Below, in pieces: positions 40,511 through 49,418 of a DNA stretch of 64,000 bases. Positions within the stretch are counted from its first letter, which is position 1, and each line of letters starts with the position of its first letter. The DNA is taken from contig NZ_SISB01000009.1 in the NCBI RefSeq assembly GCF_004310295.1, forward strand, positions 83,255 through 147,254, given 5' to 3'. Made by a program: the position numbers and the translations under genes. The notes under the pieces were generated by a model. The model was not told the DNA's origin, searched no databases, and saw only the letters and a program-made list of their open reading frames with translations. This DNA comes from Pseudomonas sp. BGI-2 (GTDB lineage: Bacteria; Pseudomonadota; Gammaproteobacteria; Pseudomonadales; Pseudomonadaceae).

Positions 40511-40552
40511 AAGTCAGAAAATCATTGACCGCAAAGTCAGACCTGATAAATT
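40511..40552 (+). promoter_or_regulatory. Probable xdhA promoter with AAGTCAGA direct repeats
   Basis: TTGACC (40525-40530) and TAAATT (40547-40552), 16 bases apart, form a plausible sigma-70 promoter. AAGTCAGA occurs at 40511-40518 and 40534-40541, 23 bases (about two helical turns) apart, flanking and overlapping it. This would suit a dimeric regulator such as the divergent GntR protein. Confidence 0.5.
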
Positions 40553-40597
40553 CGGTTCAAGTCGGTTAACAACAATAATGAGTCTGCGAGGCCTTCC

Positions 40598-42052
40598 GTG
40601 ATCCAGTTTTTACTTAACCAGGAACTCCGTAGCGAGCACGCCCTGGACCCAAACCTGACCGTGCTCAATTATCTGCGCGACCATGTGGGCAAACCCGGCA
40701 CCAAAGAAGGCTGCGCCAGCGGTGACTGTGGCGCCTGCACCGTGGTGGTCGGCGAGCTGCAAACTGATGACGATGGCCGCGAACACATTCGCTATCGCAG
40801 CCTCAACTCGTGCCTGACGTTCGTTTCGTCATTGCACGGCAAACAACTGATCAGCGTCGAAGACCTCAAGCACAAAGGCCAACTGCACAGCGTGCAGAAA
40901 GCCATGGTCGAGTGCCACGGCTCGCAATGCGGCTTCTGCACTCCGGGCTTCGTGATGTCGCTGTTCGCATTGCAAAAAAACAGCGATGAGCCCGATTCTC
41001 ACAAGGCTCACGAAGCGCTGGCCGGCAACCTCTGCCGCTGCACCGGCTATCGGCCGATTCTGGCTGCCGCCGAACAATCCTGCTGCGGCAAGCAACCGGA
41101 TCAGTTCGATGTTCGCGAAACCGACACCATCGCTCGCCTGAAAGCCATCGCACCTACCGACATCGGCGAACTCAACAGCGGCGACAAACGCTGCCTGGTG
41201 CCGCTGACCGTCGCCGATCTGGCCGACCTCTACGACGCTTATCCACAAGCCCGCCTGCTGGCCGGCGGTACGGACCTGGCGCTGGAAGTCACCCAATTCC
41301 ACCGCACGCTTCCGGTGATGATTTACGTCGGCAACGTCGCCGAGATGAAGCGCATCGAACGCTTCGACGATCACCTGGAAATCGGCGCCGCGACCGCCCT
41401 CTCCGACTGCTACGAAGCCTTGAAAGCTGAATACCCGGACTTCGGCGAATTGCTGCAACGCTTCGCGTCCTTGCAGATTCGGAACCAGGGCACCCTCGGC
41501 GGCAACATCGGTAACGCTTCGCCGATCGGTGACTCGCCACCGCTGCTGATTGCCCTGGGCGCGCAGATCGTTTTGTGCAAAGGCGAAACCCGCCGCACCC
41601 TGGCCCTGGAAGATTACTTCATCGATTACCGGGTCACCGCGCGCCAGGAAAGCGAGTTCATCGAGAAGATCATTGTGCCCCGCGCCAGCGCCGAACAACT
41701 GTTCCGTGCGTACAAGGTTTCCAAGCGTCTGGACGATGACATTTCCGCCGTCTGCGCCGCGTTCAACCTGCGCATCGACAACGGTGTCATCGCGGATGCC
41801 CGCGTGGCGTTCGGCGGCATGGCCGCGATTCCGAAACGCGCGAACAACTGCGAAACCGTGTTGCTCGGCGCGCCGTTCAACAACGCCACCGTCGAACGCG
41901 CCTGCGCTGCGCTGGCCGAAGATTTCACGCCGCTTTCGGACTTCCGCGCCAGCAAGGAATATCGCCTGCTCAGCGCGCAGAACCTGCTGCGCAAATACTT
42001 CATCGAACTGCAAACGCCGCACATCGAGACTCGGGTGACCGCATATGTCTAA
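40598..42052 (+). CDS. xdhA: Xanthine dehydrogenase small subunit (FeS/FAD)
   Basis: Oxidises hypoxanthine and xanthine to urate together with XdhB. It has 484 residues and a GTG start. Two [2Fe-2S] motifs are present: CASGDCGACTVVVG and CGFCTPGFVMSLFAL ... CRCTGYRPI. The FAD domain has LLAGGTDLALEVTQ and NQGTLGGNIGNASPIGDSPP. The stop overlaps the xdhB start by eight bases. Confidence 0.95.
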   Translation: MIQFLLNQELRSEHALDPNLTVLNYLRDHVGKPGTKEGCASGDCGACTVVVGELQTDDDGREHIRYRSLNSCLTFVSSLHGKQLISVEDLKHKGQLHSVQKAMVECHGSQCGFCTPGFVMSLFALQKNSDEPDSHKAHEALAGNLCRCTGYRPILAAAEQSCCGKQPDQFDVRETDTIARLKAIAPTDIGELNSGDKRCLVPLTVADLADLYDAYPQARLLAGGTDLALEVTQFHRTLPVMIYVGNVAEMKRIERFDDHLEIGAATALSDCYEALKAEYPDFGELLQRFASLQIRNQGTLGGNIGNASPIGDSPPLLIALGAQIVLCKGETRRTLALEDYFIDYRVTARQESEFIEKIIVPRASAEQLFRAYKVSKRLDDDISAVCAAFNLRIDNGVIADARVAFGGMAAIPKRANNCETVLLGAPFNNATVERACAALAEDFTPLSDFRASKEYRLLSAQNLLRKYFIELQTPHIETRVTAYV

Positions 42053-44444
42053 CCATCACGCCGTAGAGAAGACCCAGGCCGAACTGGCTGAGTTGTTCGC
42101 CAAGGACCTGACCACCGGTGTCGGCCGCAGCGTCAAGCACGACAGCGCCACCAAGCATGTGTCCGGCGAAGCGCAGTACATCGACGACCGGCTGGAATTC
42201 CCCAATCAGCTGCACGTTTACGCCCGGCTCTCGGACCGTGCCCACGCGAAAATCATCAGCATCGACACCAAGCCGTGCTACGCCTTTGAAGGCGTGCGCA
42301 TCGCCATCACTCACGAAGATGTGCCGGGCCTGAAAGACATCGGCCCGTTGCTGCCGGGCGATCCATTGCTGGCCATCGATGACGTGCAATTCGTCGGGCA
42401 ACCGGTGCTCGCCGTCGCGGCGAAAGATCTGGAAACCGCACGCAAAGCCGCCATGGCCGCGATCATCGAATACGAAGATCTGGAGCCGGTGCTGGACGTG
42501 GTCGAAGCCCTGCGCAAACGCCACTTCGTACTCGACAGCCACACTCATCAGCGCGGCGATTCGGCCAATGCTTTGGCCACCGCCGAGCATCGCATCCAGG
42601 GCACGCTGCACATCGGTGGCCAGGAACACTTTTACCTCGAAACCCAGATCTCTTCGGTGATGCCGACTGAAGATGGCGGGATGGTCGTTTATTGCTCGAC
42701 GCAGAACCCCACCGAAGTGCAGAAGCTGGTGGCCGAGGTTTTGGACGTATCAATGAACAAAATCGTCGTCGACATGCGTCGCATGGGCGGCGGTTTCGGC
42801 GGCAAGGAAACCCAGGCCGCCAGCCCGGCGTGCCTGTGCGCGGTTATCGCGCACCTCACCGGACAACCGACCAAAATGCGCCTGCCCCGCGTCGAAGACA
42901 TGCTGATGACCGGCAAGCGCCACCCGTTCTATGTCGAATACGACGTAGGCTTCGACAGCACGGGTCGCCTGCATGGCATCGCCCTTGAACTGGCCGGGAA
43001 CTGCGGTTGCTCGCCGGACTTGTCGGCCTCGATTGTCGACCGTGCGATGTTCCACGCCGACAACTCGTACTACCTGGGCGATGCGACCATCAACGGTCAT
43101 CGCTGCAAGACCAACACCGCGTCGAACACCGCTTACCGGGGTTTCGGCGGCCCGCAGGGGATGGTTGCCATCGAAGAAGTGATGGACGCGATTGCCCGCC
43201 ATCTGGCCCTTGATCCGCTGGCGGTGCGCAAGGCCAACTACTATGGCAAGACCGAGCGCAACGTCACCCATTACTACCAGACCGTCGAGCACAACATGCT
43301 CGAGGAAATGACCGCCGAACTCGAAGAAAGCAGCCAGTACGCCGAACGCCGCGAAGCGATCCGTCGCTACAACGCCAACAGCCCGATCCTGAAAAAAGGC
43401 CTGGCGCTGACCCCGGTGAAATTCGGTATTTCCTTCACTGCCAGCTTCCTCAACCAGGCCGGTGCGCTGGTCCACGTCTACACCGACGGCAGCATCCACC
43501 TGAATCATGGCGGCACGGAAATGGGCCAGGGTTTGAACACCAAGGTCGCGCAGGTTGTGGCCGAAGTGTTCCAGGTGGAAATGGACCGCGTGCAGATCAC
43601 CGCGACCAACACCGACAAGGTTCCGAACACTTCGCCGACCGCCGCTTCCAGCGGTGCCGACCTCAACGGTAAAGCCGCGCAGAACGCCGCTGAAATCATC
43701 AAGAAACGCCTGGTTGAATTTGCCGCGCGGCACTACAAGGTCAGCGAAGAAGACGTGGAATTCCACAACGGTCACGTGCGGGTTCGCGATCACATCCTGA
43801 CCTTTGAATCGCTGATCCAGCAGGCGTATTTCGCTCAGGTTTCGCTGTCGAGCACCGGGTTCTACAAGACCCCGAAAATCTTCTACGACCGCAGCCAGGC
43901 CCGTGGTCGGCCGTTCTACTACTACGCCTTCGGTGCAGCCTGTTGCGAGGTGATCATCGACACCTTGACCGGTGAGTACAAGATGCTGCGCACCGACATT
44001 CTGCATGACGTCGGCGACTCGCTGAACCCGGCGATCGACATTGGCCAGGTCGAGGGTGGTTTCATCCAGGGCATGGGCTGGCTGACCATGGAAGAACTGG
44101 TGTGGAACAACAAAGGCAAACTGATGACCAACGGCCCGGCCAGTTACAAGATCCCGGCCGTGGCAGACATGCCGCTGGACCTGCGGGTGAAGCTGGTGGA
44201 AAACCGCAAGAACCCGGAAGACACGGTGTTCCATTCCAAGGCCGTGGGTGAGCCGCCATTCATGCTTGGCATCGCGGCGTGGTGTGCGATCAAGGATGCG
44301 GTGGCGAGCCTTGGCGACTACAAGCATCAACCGAAAATCGACGCGCCGGCGACGCCGGAGCGGGTGTTGTGGGGGTGTGAGCAGATGCGGCAGTTGAAGG
44401 CGGCGAAAGCCGTGGAAGCCGAGGTTGAGTTGGCTTCGCTCTAG
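42045..44444 (+). CDS. xdhB: Xanthine dehydrogenase molybdopterin-binding subunit
   Basis: Catalytic molybdenum subunit of 799 residues. Cofactor motifs include MRRMGGGFGGKETQAASPA, NTAYRGFGGPQGM, HGGTEMGQGLNTKVAQVVA and the catalytic glutamate in KAVGEPPFMLG. Coupled to xdhA by an 8-base overlap. Forms the XdhAB heterotetramer in the cytoplasm. Confidence 0.96.
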   Translation: MSNHHAVEKTQAELAELFAKDLTTGVGRSVKHDSATKHVSGEAQYIDDRLEFPNQLHVYARLSDRAHAKIISIDTKPCYAFEGVRIAITHEDVPGLKDIGPLLPGDPLLAIDDVQFVGQPVLAVAAKDLETARKAAMAAIIEYEDLEPVLDVVEALRKRHFVLDSHTHQRGDSANALATAEHRIQGTLHIGGQEHFYLETQISSVMPTEDGGMVVYCSTQNPTEVQKLVAEVLDVSMNKIVVDMRRMGGGFGGKETQAASPACLCAVIAHLTGQPTKMRLPRVEDMLMTGKRHPFYVEYDVGFDSTGRLHGIALELAGNCGCSPDLSASIVDRAMFHADNSYYLGDATINGHRCKTNTASNTAYRGFGGPQGMVAIEEVMDAIARHLALDPLAVRKANYYGKTERNVTHYYQTVEHNMLEEMTAELEESSQYAERREAIRRYNANSPILKKGLALTPVKFGISFTASFLNQAGALVHVYTDGSIHLNHGGTEMGQGLNTKVAQVVAEVFQVEMDRVQITATNTDKVPNTSPTAASSGADLNGKAAQNAAEIIKKRLVEFAARHYKVSEEDVEFHNGHVRVRDHILTFESLIQQAYFAQVSLSSTGFYKTPKIFYDRSQARGRPFYYYAFGAACCEVIIDTLTGEYKMLRTDILHDVGDSLNPAIDIGQVEGGFIQGMGWLTMEELVWNNKGKLMTNGPASYKIPAVADMPLDLRVKLVENRKNPEDTVFHSKAVGEPPFMLGIAAWCAIKDAVASLGDYKHQPKIDAPATPERVLWGCEQMRQLKAAKAVEAEVELASL

Positions 44445-44456
44445 ACCGAGGTGCGC

Positions 44457-44548
44457 CCTTCGCGGGCAAGCCTCGCTCCTACAGGTGGTGGTGGATCACA
44501 ATGATGTGAACGACACAAAACCTGTAGGAGCGCTTGCCCGCGAAGAGG
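44457..44548. repeat. REP doublet with a shortened right arm
   Basis: Left arm CTTCGCGGGCAAGCCTCGCT; right arm TAGGAGCGCTTGCCCGCG lacks four bases (AGGC or GAGG) of the usual form. Lies between xdhB and xdhC. Confidence 0.8.
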
Positions 44549-44581
44549 CCCGAACAGACAACAGAGATGTCGAGGTGAAAC

Positions 44582-45427
44582 ATGTACAACTGGATCGACG
44601 CCCTCGCCGACCTGCAATCCCAGGGAGAACCCTGCGTGCTGGTAACCATCATCGAAGAGCTCGGCTCGACGCCGCGCAATGCCGGTTCGAAAATGGTCAT
44701 CAGCGCTACCCAGGCCTTCGACACCATCGGTGGCGGGCACCTGGAATACAAGGCCATGCAGATCGGCCGCGAGATGCTGGCCAGCGGCAAGCAGGACACG
44801 CACCTGGAGCGCTTCAGCCTCGGCGCCAGCCTGGGTCAGTGCTGCGGCGGCGTGACCGTGTTGCTGTTCGAACCGATGGGCCAGGTCCAGGCGCAGATCG
44901 CCGTGTTCGGCGCCGGCCATGTCGGTCGGGCGCTGGTGCCGCTGCTCGCCAATCTGCCCTGCCGGGTGCGCTGGATCGATTCGCGGGAAGCGGAATTCCC
45001 CGAACAGATCCCCCACGGCGTCCGTAAAATCGTCGCCGAAGAACCGGTGGATGAAATCGACAATATGCCCGCCGGCAGCTACTGCATCGTCATGACCCAT
45101 AACCACCAGCTCGACCTCGAACTCACCGCCGCGATCCTCAAGCGCAACGATTTCACCTACTTCGGCCTGATCGGTTCGAAGACCAAACGGGTGAAATTCG
45201 AACACCGCTTGCGTGATCGTGGTTTCGACAGCGCCGTGCTGCAACGCATGCGCTGCCCGATGGGCATTGGCGAAGTCAAAGGCAAGTTGCCTGTGGAAAT
45301 CGCCATCTCCATCGCTGGCGAAATCATCGCCACCTATAACGCCAGTTTCGGCCAGCAAACTACCAACGCCGGATCATCGATCGCCAAACTGCTGCCTGCT
45401 TCACGCCGCAGCCAAGCCACAAACTGA
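44582..45427 (+). CDS. xdhC: Xanthine dehydrogenase accessory protein XdhC
   Basis: Binds and sulfurates the molybdenum cofactor and hands it to XdhB. It has 281 residues. The N-terminal XdhC/CoxI motif is EELGSTPRNAGSKMVI; the C-terminal Rossmann-like part has VFGAGHVGRALVPLL and FGLIGSKTKRVKFEHRL. It follows xdhB across a REP element and is nine bases before guaD. Confidence 0.95.
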   Translation: MYNWIDALADLQSQGEPCVLVTIIEELGSTPRNAGSKMVISATQAFDTIGGGHLEYKAMQIGREMLASGKQDTHLERFSLGASLGQCCGGVTVLLFEPMGQVQAQIAVFGAGHVGRALVPLLANLPCRVRWIDSREAEFPEQIPHGVRKIVAEEPVDEIDNMPAGSYCIVMTHNHQLDLELTAAILKRNDFTYFGLIGSKTKRVKFEHRLRDRGFDSAVLQRMRCPMGIGEVKGKLPVEIAISIAGEIIATYNASFGQQTTNAGSSIAKLLPASRRSQATN

Positions 45428-45435
45428 GAACGCTC

Positions 45436-46740
45436 ATGCCTCTGACTCGCAAAGCCTACCGCGCCGCCATCCTGCACAGCATCGCCGACCCCGCTGAAGT
45501 GGGTATCGAAGCCTCGTATGAGTATTTCGAAGACGGCCTGCTGGTGGTCGATAACGGCCAGATCAGCGCCGTTGGCCACGCCAGCGAATTGCTGCCGACT
45601 CTGCCGGCCGACATCGAAATCACCCATTATCAGGATGCGTTGATCACCCCAGGCTTCATCGACACCCACATTCACTTGCCACAAACCGGCATGGTCGGTG
45701 CCTATGGCGAGCAACTGCTGGACTGGCTCAACACCTACACCTTCCCTTGCGAAAGCCAGTTTTCCGACAAGGCTCACGCCGATGAAGTCGCGGACATTTT
45801 CATCAAGGAACTGCTGCGTAACGGCACCACAACTGCCCTGGTGTTCGGCAGCGTGCACCCGCAATCGGTGAACTCGTTCTTCGAAGCCGCCGAGCAGCTG
45901 GACCTGCGGATGATCGCCGGTAAGGTGATGATGGACCGCAACGCGCCGGACTACCTGACCGACACTGCCGAATCCAGCTATGTCGAAAGCAAGGCGCTGA
46001 TCGAACGCTGGCACGGCAAGGGTCGACTGCACTACGCGGTCACCCCGCGCTTCGCCCCTACCAGCACCCCGGAACAACTGACCCTCGCCGGCCAGTTGCT
46101 CAGCGAATACCCAGACCTGTACATGCAGACCCACATCAGCGAAAACCTCAAGGAAGTCGAGTGGGTCAAGGAACTGTTTCCGGAGCGCAAGGGCTACCTG
46201 GACGTCTACGACCACTACAAACTGCTCGGCGAGCGCTCGGTATTCGCCCACGGCGTGCACCTGTGCGATGACGAGTGCGCGCGGCTGGCGGAAACCGGCT
46301 CGGCGATTGCCTTCTGCCCGACTTCGAACTTCTTCCTCGGCAGCGGCCTGTTCAACCTGCCGATGGCTGAGAAGCACAAATTGAATGTTGGGTTGGGCAC
46401 AGACGTCGGTGGCGGCACCAGTTTCTCGCTGTTGCAAACCCTGAACGAAGCCTACAAAGTCATGCAACTGCAAGGTGCGCGCCTGAGCCCGTTCAAATCG
46501 CTGTACCTGGCGACCCTCGGCGGTGCGCGTGCGCTGCGTCTGGAAGACAAGATCGGTACCCTGAAGCCCGGCACCGACGCGGACTTCCTGGTGCTCGATT
46601 ACAACGCCACGCCGTTGCTGAGCTATCGCTTGAAGCAGGCCAATAACATTGCCGAGACGTTGTTCGTGTTGATGACGCTGGGGGATGACCGGACTGTTCT
46701 GCAGACTTATGCGGCGGGGAATCAGGTGCATCAGCGCTGA
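45436..46740 (+). CDS. guaD: Guanine deaminase
   Basis: Guanine + water to xanthine + ammonia, supplying XdhAB. It has 434 residues of the amidohydrolase superfamily. Metal ligands are in FIDTHIHLPQTG (HxH), THISENLKEVEW, VFAHGVHLCDDE and GLGTDVGGGTSFS (Asp). It lies eight bases downstream of xdhC, making one purine catabolism operon, and ends in a strong terminator. Confidence 0.96.
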   Translation: MPLTRKAYRAAILHSIADPAEVGIEASYEYFEDGLLVVDNGQISAVGHASELLPTLPADIEITHYQDALITPGFIDTHIHLPQTGMVGAYGEQLLDWLNTYTFPCESQFSDKAHADEVADIFIKELLRNGTTTALVFGSVHPQSVNSFFEAAEQLDLRMIAGKVMMDRNAPDYLTDTAESSYVESKALIERWHGKGRLHYAVTPRFAPTSTPEQLTLAGQLLSEYPDLYMQTHISENLKEVEWVKELFPERKGYLDVYDHYKLLGERSVFAHGVHLCDDECARLAETGSAIAFCPTSNFFLGSGLFNLPMAEKHKLNVGLGTDVGGGTSFSLLQTLNEAYKVMQLQGARLSPFKSLYLATLGGARALRLEDKIGTLKPGTDADFLVLDYNATPLLSYRLKQANNIAETLFVLMTLGDDRTVLQTYAAGNQVHQR

Positions 46741-46755
46741 GTTTTCTTCAGGCAT

Positions 46756-46797
46756 AAAAAATCCCCCGCAATTGTTGGTTGCGGGGGATTTTTTTAT
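46756..46797 (+). terminator. Terminator of the xdh-guaD operon
   Basis: AATCCCCCGCAA pairs with TTGCGGGGGATT around a 7-base loop, with A run before and seven T after. Confidence 0.93.
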
Positions 46798-46809
46798 TGC
46801 CCTTGAAGC

Positions 46810-46902
46810 CGCCTTCGCGGGCAAGCCTCGCTCCTACAGGATTTAGGTAATTTCGAGATCACCTCCATCCCTGTAGGAGCGAGGCTTGCCCGCGAAGGGC
46901 GC
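46810..46902. repeat. REP doublet (GTAGGAGCGAGGCTTGCC family)
   Basis: Inverted arms CTTCGCGGGCAAGCCTCGCT and complement flank a 35-base centre between the convergent guaD and GntR genes; the right end lies 10 bases from the GntR stop codon. Confidence 0.87.
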
Positions 46903-46911
46903 GACGCGGTG

Positions 46912-47676
46912 TCAGAGCTTTACCGCTGCCCGCCCCGGCTTCTTGGTCTGCAACAAATGCGAAAACACCGCATGCAAATCATCCGACGCGCTTTCTTCGT
47001 CGAGGTTGAGTTTGCTGTCGATGTGATCCATGTGGTGCATCATCAGATTCACCGCCAACTCACCGTTACGCGCTTCGATGGCGTCGATCAGCTGGGTGTG
47101 TTCGTCGTAGGAACAGTGGGAACGGTTGCCGCTTTCGTACTGGGCGATGATCAGCGAAGTCTGGGACACCAGGCTGCGCTGGAAGCTGATCAGCGGCGCA
47201 TTCTTCGCCGCTTCGGCCAGTTTCAGGTGGAATTCGCCCGACAGACGGATACCGGCGCCGCGATCGCCACGGGAGAAGCTGTCGCGTTCGTCGTTGACCA
47301 TCTGCCGCAACTCGGCAATCTGCTCGGCGGTGGCGTGCTGAACCGCCAGTTCAGTGATCGCGCGTTCTACCAGACGCCGCGCCAGGAACACCTGACGCGC
47401 CTCTTCGACACTCGGGCTGGCGACGACGGCGCCGCGGTTCGGACGCAGCAGCACGACGCCTTCATGGGCCAGGCGCGACAGCGCACGGCGAATGATGGTG
47501 CGACTGACCCCGAAAATTTCCCCCAGCGCTTCTTCGCTCAACTTGGTGCCAGGCGCCAGACGCTGTTCGAGGATGGCCTCGAAGATATGCGCGTAGACAA
47601 TATCGTCCTGGGTACCGCTGCGGCCGGCTTTGCCTGCTCGCGGTTGTTTCTTAAGGGGCTGCAACTGTTCGTTCAT
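46912..47676 (-). CDS. GntR-family transcriptional regulator (FCD type)
   Basis: A 254-residue protein. The start MNEQLQPLKKQ at 47676 is chosen because the 52 codons upstream look non-coding. The winged helix covers about 20-85 (YAHIFEAILEQRLAPGTKLS ... RTIIRRALSRLAHEGVVLLR); the FCD domain follows with conserved His (GEFHLKLAEAA) and MMHHMDHI. It sits between guaD and a BenE-type transporter, so a role in purine or nucleobase uptake control is plausible. Confidence 0.9.
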   Translation of the reverse strand: MNEQLQPLKKQPRAGKAGRSGTQDDIVYAHIFEAILEQRLAPGTKLSEEALGEIFGVSRTIIRRALSRLAHEGVVLLRPNRGAVVASPSVEEARQVFLARRLVERAITELAVQHATAEQIAELRQMVNDERDSFSRGDRGAGIRLSGEFHLKLAEAAKNAPLISFQRSLVSQTSLIIAQYESGNRSHCSYDEHTQLIDAIEARNGELAVNLMMHHMDHIDSKLNLDEESASDDLHAVFSHLLQTKKPGRAAVKL

Positions 47677-47768
47677 GGGCACTCGAGTCGGGAGAACTGC
47701 GGCGAATTGACCGTGACTGTAATACGGCACAGTGGGTCGCTGGCAAGTATCGCGTAAAAAACACCGCG

Positions 47769-47780
47769 ATTGTACACAAT
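47769..47780. promoter_or_regulatory. Candidate GntR operator ATTGT-AC-ACAAT
   Basis: A perfect dyad of five-base arms with a two-base centre, about 95 bases upstream of the GntR start and 250 before the transporter. It resembles the TTGTATACAA-type operators known for FCD regulators. Confidence 0.45.
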
Positions 47781-47894
47781 GGATGGTGGCAACACGACTG
47801 TACGGCTGTTTGTCGCTTCTGCTGTATCGCAACGGTTGGTTACTTTTGAGTTTAGGCTTGATCGCAGAATCCGCCGCCTGAACGCGATTTCCTT

Positions 47895-47984
47895 GTAGGA
47901 GCGAAGCTTGCTCGCGAAGGCGTCGTGTCAGTCAACATTGATATCGACTGACACGACGCCTTCGCGAGCAAGCTTCGCTCCTAC
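47895..47984. repeat. Perfect REP doublet with 39-base arms
   Basis: Left arm 47895-47933 starts GTAGGAGCGAAGCTTGCTCG and is exactly complementary to 47946-47984; loop 12 bases. Longest perfect hairpin in the window, placed upstream of the transporter. Confidence 0.9.
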
Positions 47985-48027
47985 AGGGATCACGGACATC
48001 TTTATTAGTACAAGGAACACCGCTGTC

Positions 48028-49218
48028 ATGAACGACGCCACGCACACGCAGCTCCGCCCCTTGGCCGATACGTCACCGTCAGCGATCGTCGCCGGCTTTA
48101 TCGCAATGATGACCGGCTACACCAGCTCCCTTGTCCTGATGTTTCAGGCCGGACAAGCGGCGGGCCTGACCAGCGGGCAGATTTCGTCGTGGATCTGGGC
48201 AATCTCGATTGGCATGGCGGTGTGCTCGATCGGCCTGTCCCTGCGGTATCGCACGCCGATCACCATTGCCTGGTCGACGCCTGGCGCGGCGTTGCTGATC
48301 ACCAGCCTCGGCGGCGTGAGCTACGGCGAGGCCATCGGTGCCTACATTACCTGCGCGGTGCTGGTGACGATTTGTGGTTTGACCGGCAGCTTCGAACGCC
48401 TGGTGAAAAAGATTCCGGCGTCATTGGCCGCGGCGTTGCTGGCGGGGATTCTGTTCAAGATCGGCAGCGAAATCTTCGTCGCCGCGCAGCATCGTACCGG
48501 GCTGGTGCTGGGGATGTTCTTCACTTATCTGCTGGTCAAGCGCCTGTCGCCGCGTTACGCGGTGCTCGCGGCATTGCTGATCGGCACGGCGCTGTCGGGG
48601 GTCATGGGACTGCTCGACTTCAGCGGTTTTCATCTGGAAGTGGCGACGCCGGTCTGGACCACACCGCACTTCTCCCTGGCCGCGACCATCAGCATCGGTA
48701 TTCCATTGTTTGTGGTGGCGATGACTTCGCAAAACATGCCCGGCATCGCCGTATTGCGCGCTGACGGCTACACCGTGCCGGCCTCGCCGCTGATCACCAC
48801 CACCGGCATCGCCTCGCTGCTGCTGGCGCCGTTCGGCTCCCACGGGATCAACCTCGCGGCCATCAGCGCGGCGATCTGCACCGGGCCGCATGCCCATGAG
48901 GATCGCAACAAGCGTTACACGGCGGCGGTCTGGTGCGGGATTTTCTACGGGATTGCCGGGGTGTTCGGCGCGACGCTGGCGGCGTTGTTTGCCGCGCTGC
49001 CTAAAGAGTTGGTGCTGTCGATTGCGGCGCTGGCGTTGTTCGGCTCGATCATCAATGGCCTGAGCATAGCCATGACCGAAGTGAAGGAACGTGAGGCGGC
49101 GCTGATTACCTTTATGGTCACGGCGTCAGGGCTGACGCTGTTTTCCATTGGTTCGGCGTTCTGGGGGATTGTCGCGGGGGTGTTGACGTTGGTGATCTTG
49201 AACTGGCGCAAGGCCTGA
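48028..49218 (+). CDS. BenE-family benzoate/H+ symporter-like transporter
   Basis: A 396-residue inner-membrane protein with about 11 spans. The start MNDATHTQLRPLADTSPSAI has AAGGA upstream. Family blocks include AGFIAMMTGYTSSLVLMFQA, ITIAWSTPGAALLITSLGG, AMTSQNMPGIAVLRADGY and GSHGINLAAISAAICTGPHAH. BenE proteins are grouped with nucleobase transporters (NAT/SulP fold); given guaD and xdh nearby the true substrate may be a purine rather than benzoate. Confidence 0.87.
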   Translation: MNDATHTQLRPLADTSPSAIVAGFIAMMTGYTSSLVLMFQAGQAAGLTSGQISSWIWAISIGMAVCSIGLSLRYRTPITIAWSTPGAALLITSLGGVSYGEAIGAYITCAVLVTICGLTGSFERLVKKIPASLAAALLAGILFKIGSEIFVAAQHRTGLVLGMFFTYLLVKRLSPRYAVLAALLIGTALSGVMGLLDFSGFHLEVATPVWTTPHFSLAATISIGIPLFVVAMTSQNMPGIAVLRADGYTVPASPLITTTGIASLLLAPFGSHGINLAAISAAICTGPHAHEDRNKRYTAAVWCGIFYGIAGVFGATLAALFAALPKELVLSIAALALFGSIINGLSIAMTEVKEREAALITFMVTASGLTLFSIGSAFWGIVAGVLTLVILNWRKA

Positions 49219-49223
49219 GGGCC

Positions 49224-49310
49224 CCTTCGCGGGCAAGCCTCGCTCCTACAGGTTCCGCGCAAAGCTTTTGTAGGAGCGAGCGGTGCGGCGATCCGACTTG
49301 CCCGCGAAGG
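49224..49310. repeat. Hybrid REP doublet
   Basis: Left arm is the short type (CTTCGCGGGCAAGCCTCGCT); right arm is the long type with the extra CGGTGCGGCGATCCGACT segment. The arms still pair outside the insertion. Confidence 0.82.
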
Positions 49311-49363
49311 CATCCCCGAGATCAATATCGCAAGCCAAGCCATACGCCTACAAAAAGCAGGCA

Positions 49364-49400
49364 TAAAAAAACGGCGACCCTTGGGTCGCCGCTTCTTTTA
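49364..49400 (-). terminator. Terminator of yggL
   Basis: CGGCGACCC pairs with GGGTCGCCG; on the minus strand a run of seven T follows. A weaker T-rich tail on the other strand may also stop the transporter transcript. Confidence 0.85.
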
Positions 49401-49418
49401 TGACAGCAAGCTATGACA

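Larger units (their letters stand above)
47677..48027. other. 351-base divergent regulatory gap between GntR regulator and transporter
   Basis: Contains an ATTGT-AC-ACAAT palindrome (47769-47780) and a 90-base perfect REP-type palindrome (47895-47984). No other gene seen; an open frame reaching into it (47908) is only an extension of the transporter. Confidence 0.75.

Noticed and set aside
47908..48027. Forty-codon extension of the BenE-type transporter
   Set aside because: It is translated REP palindrome; ribosome site and conserved start are at 48028.
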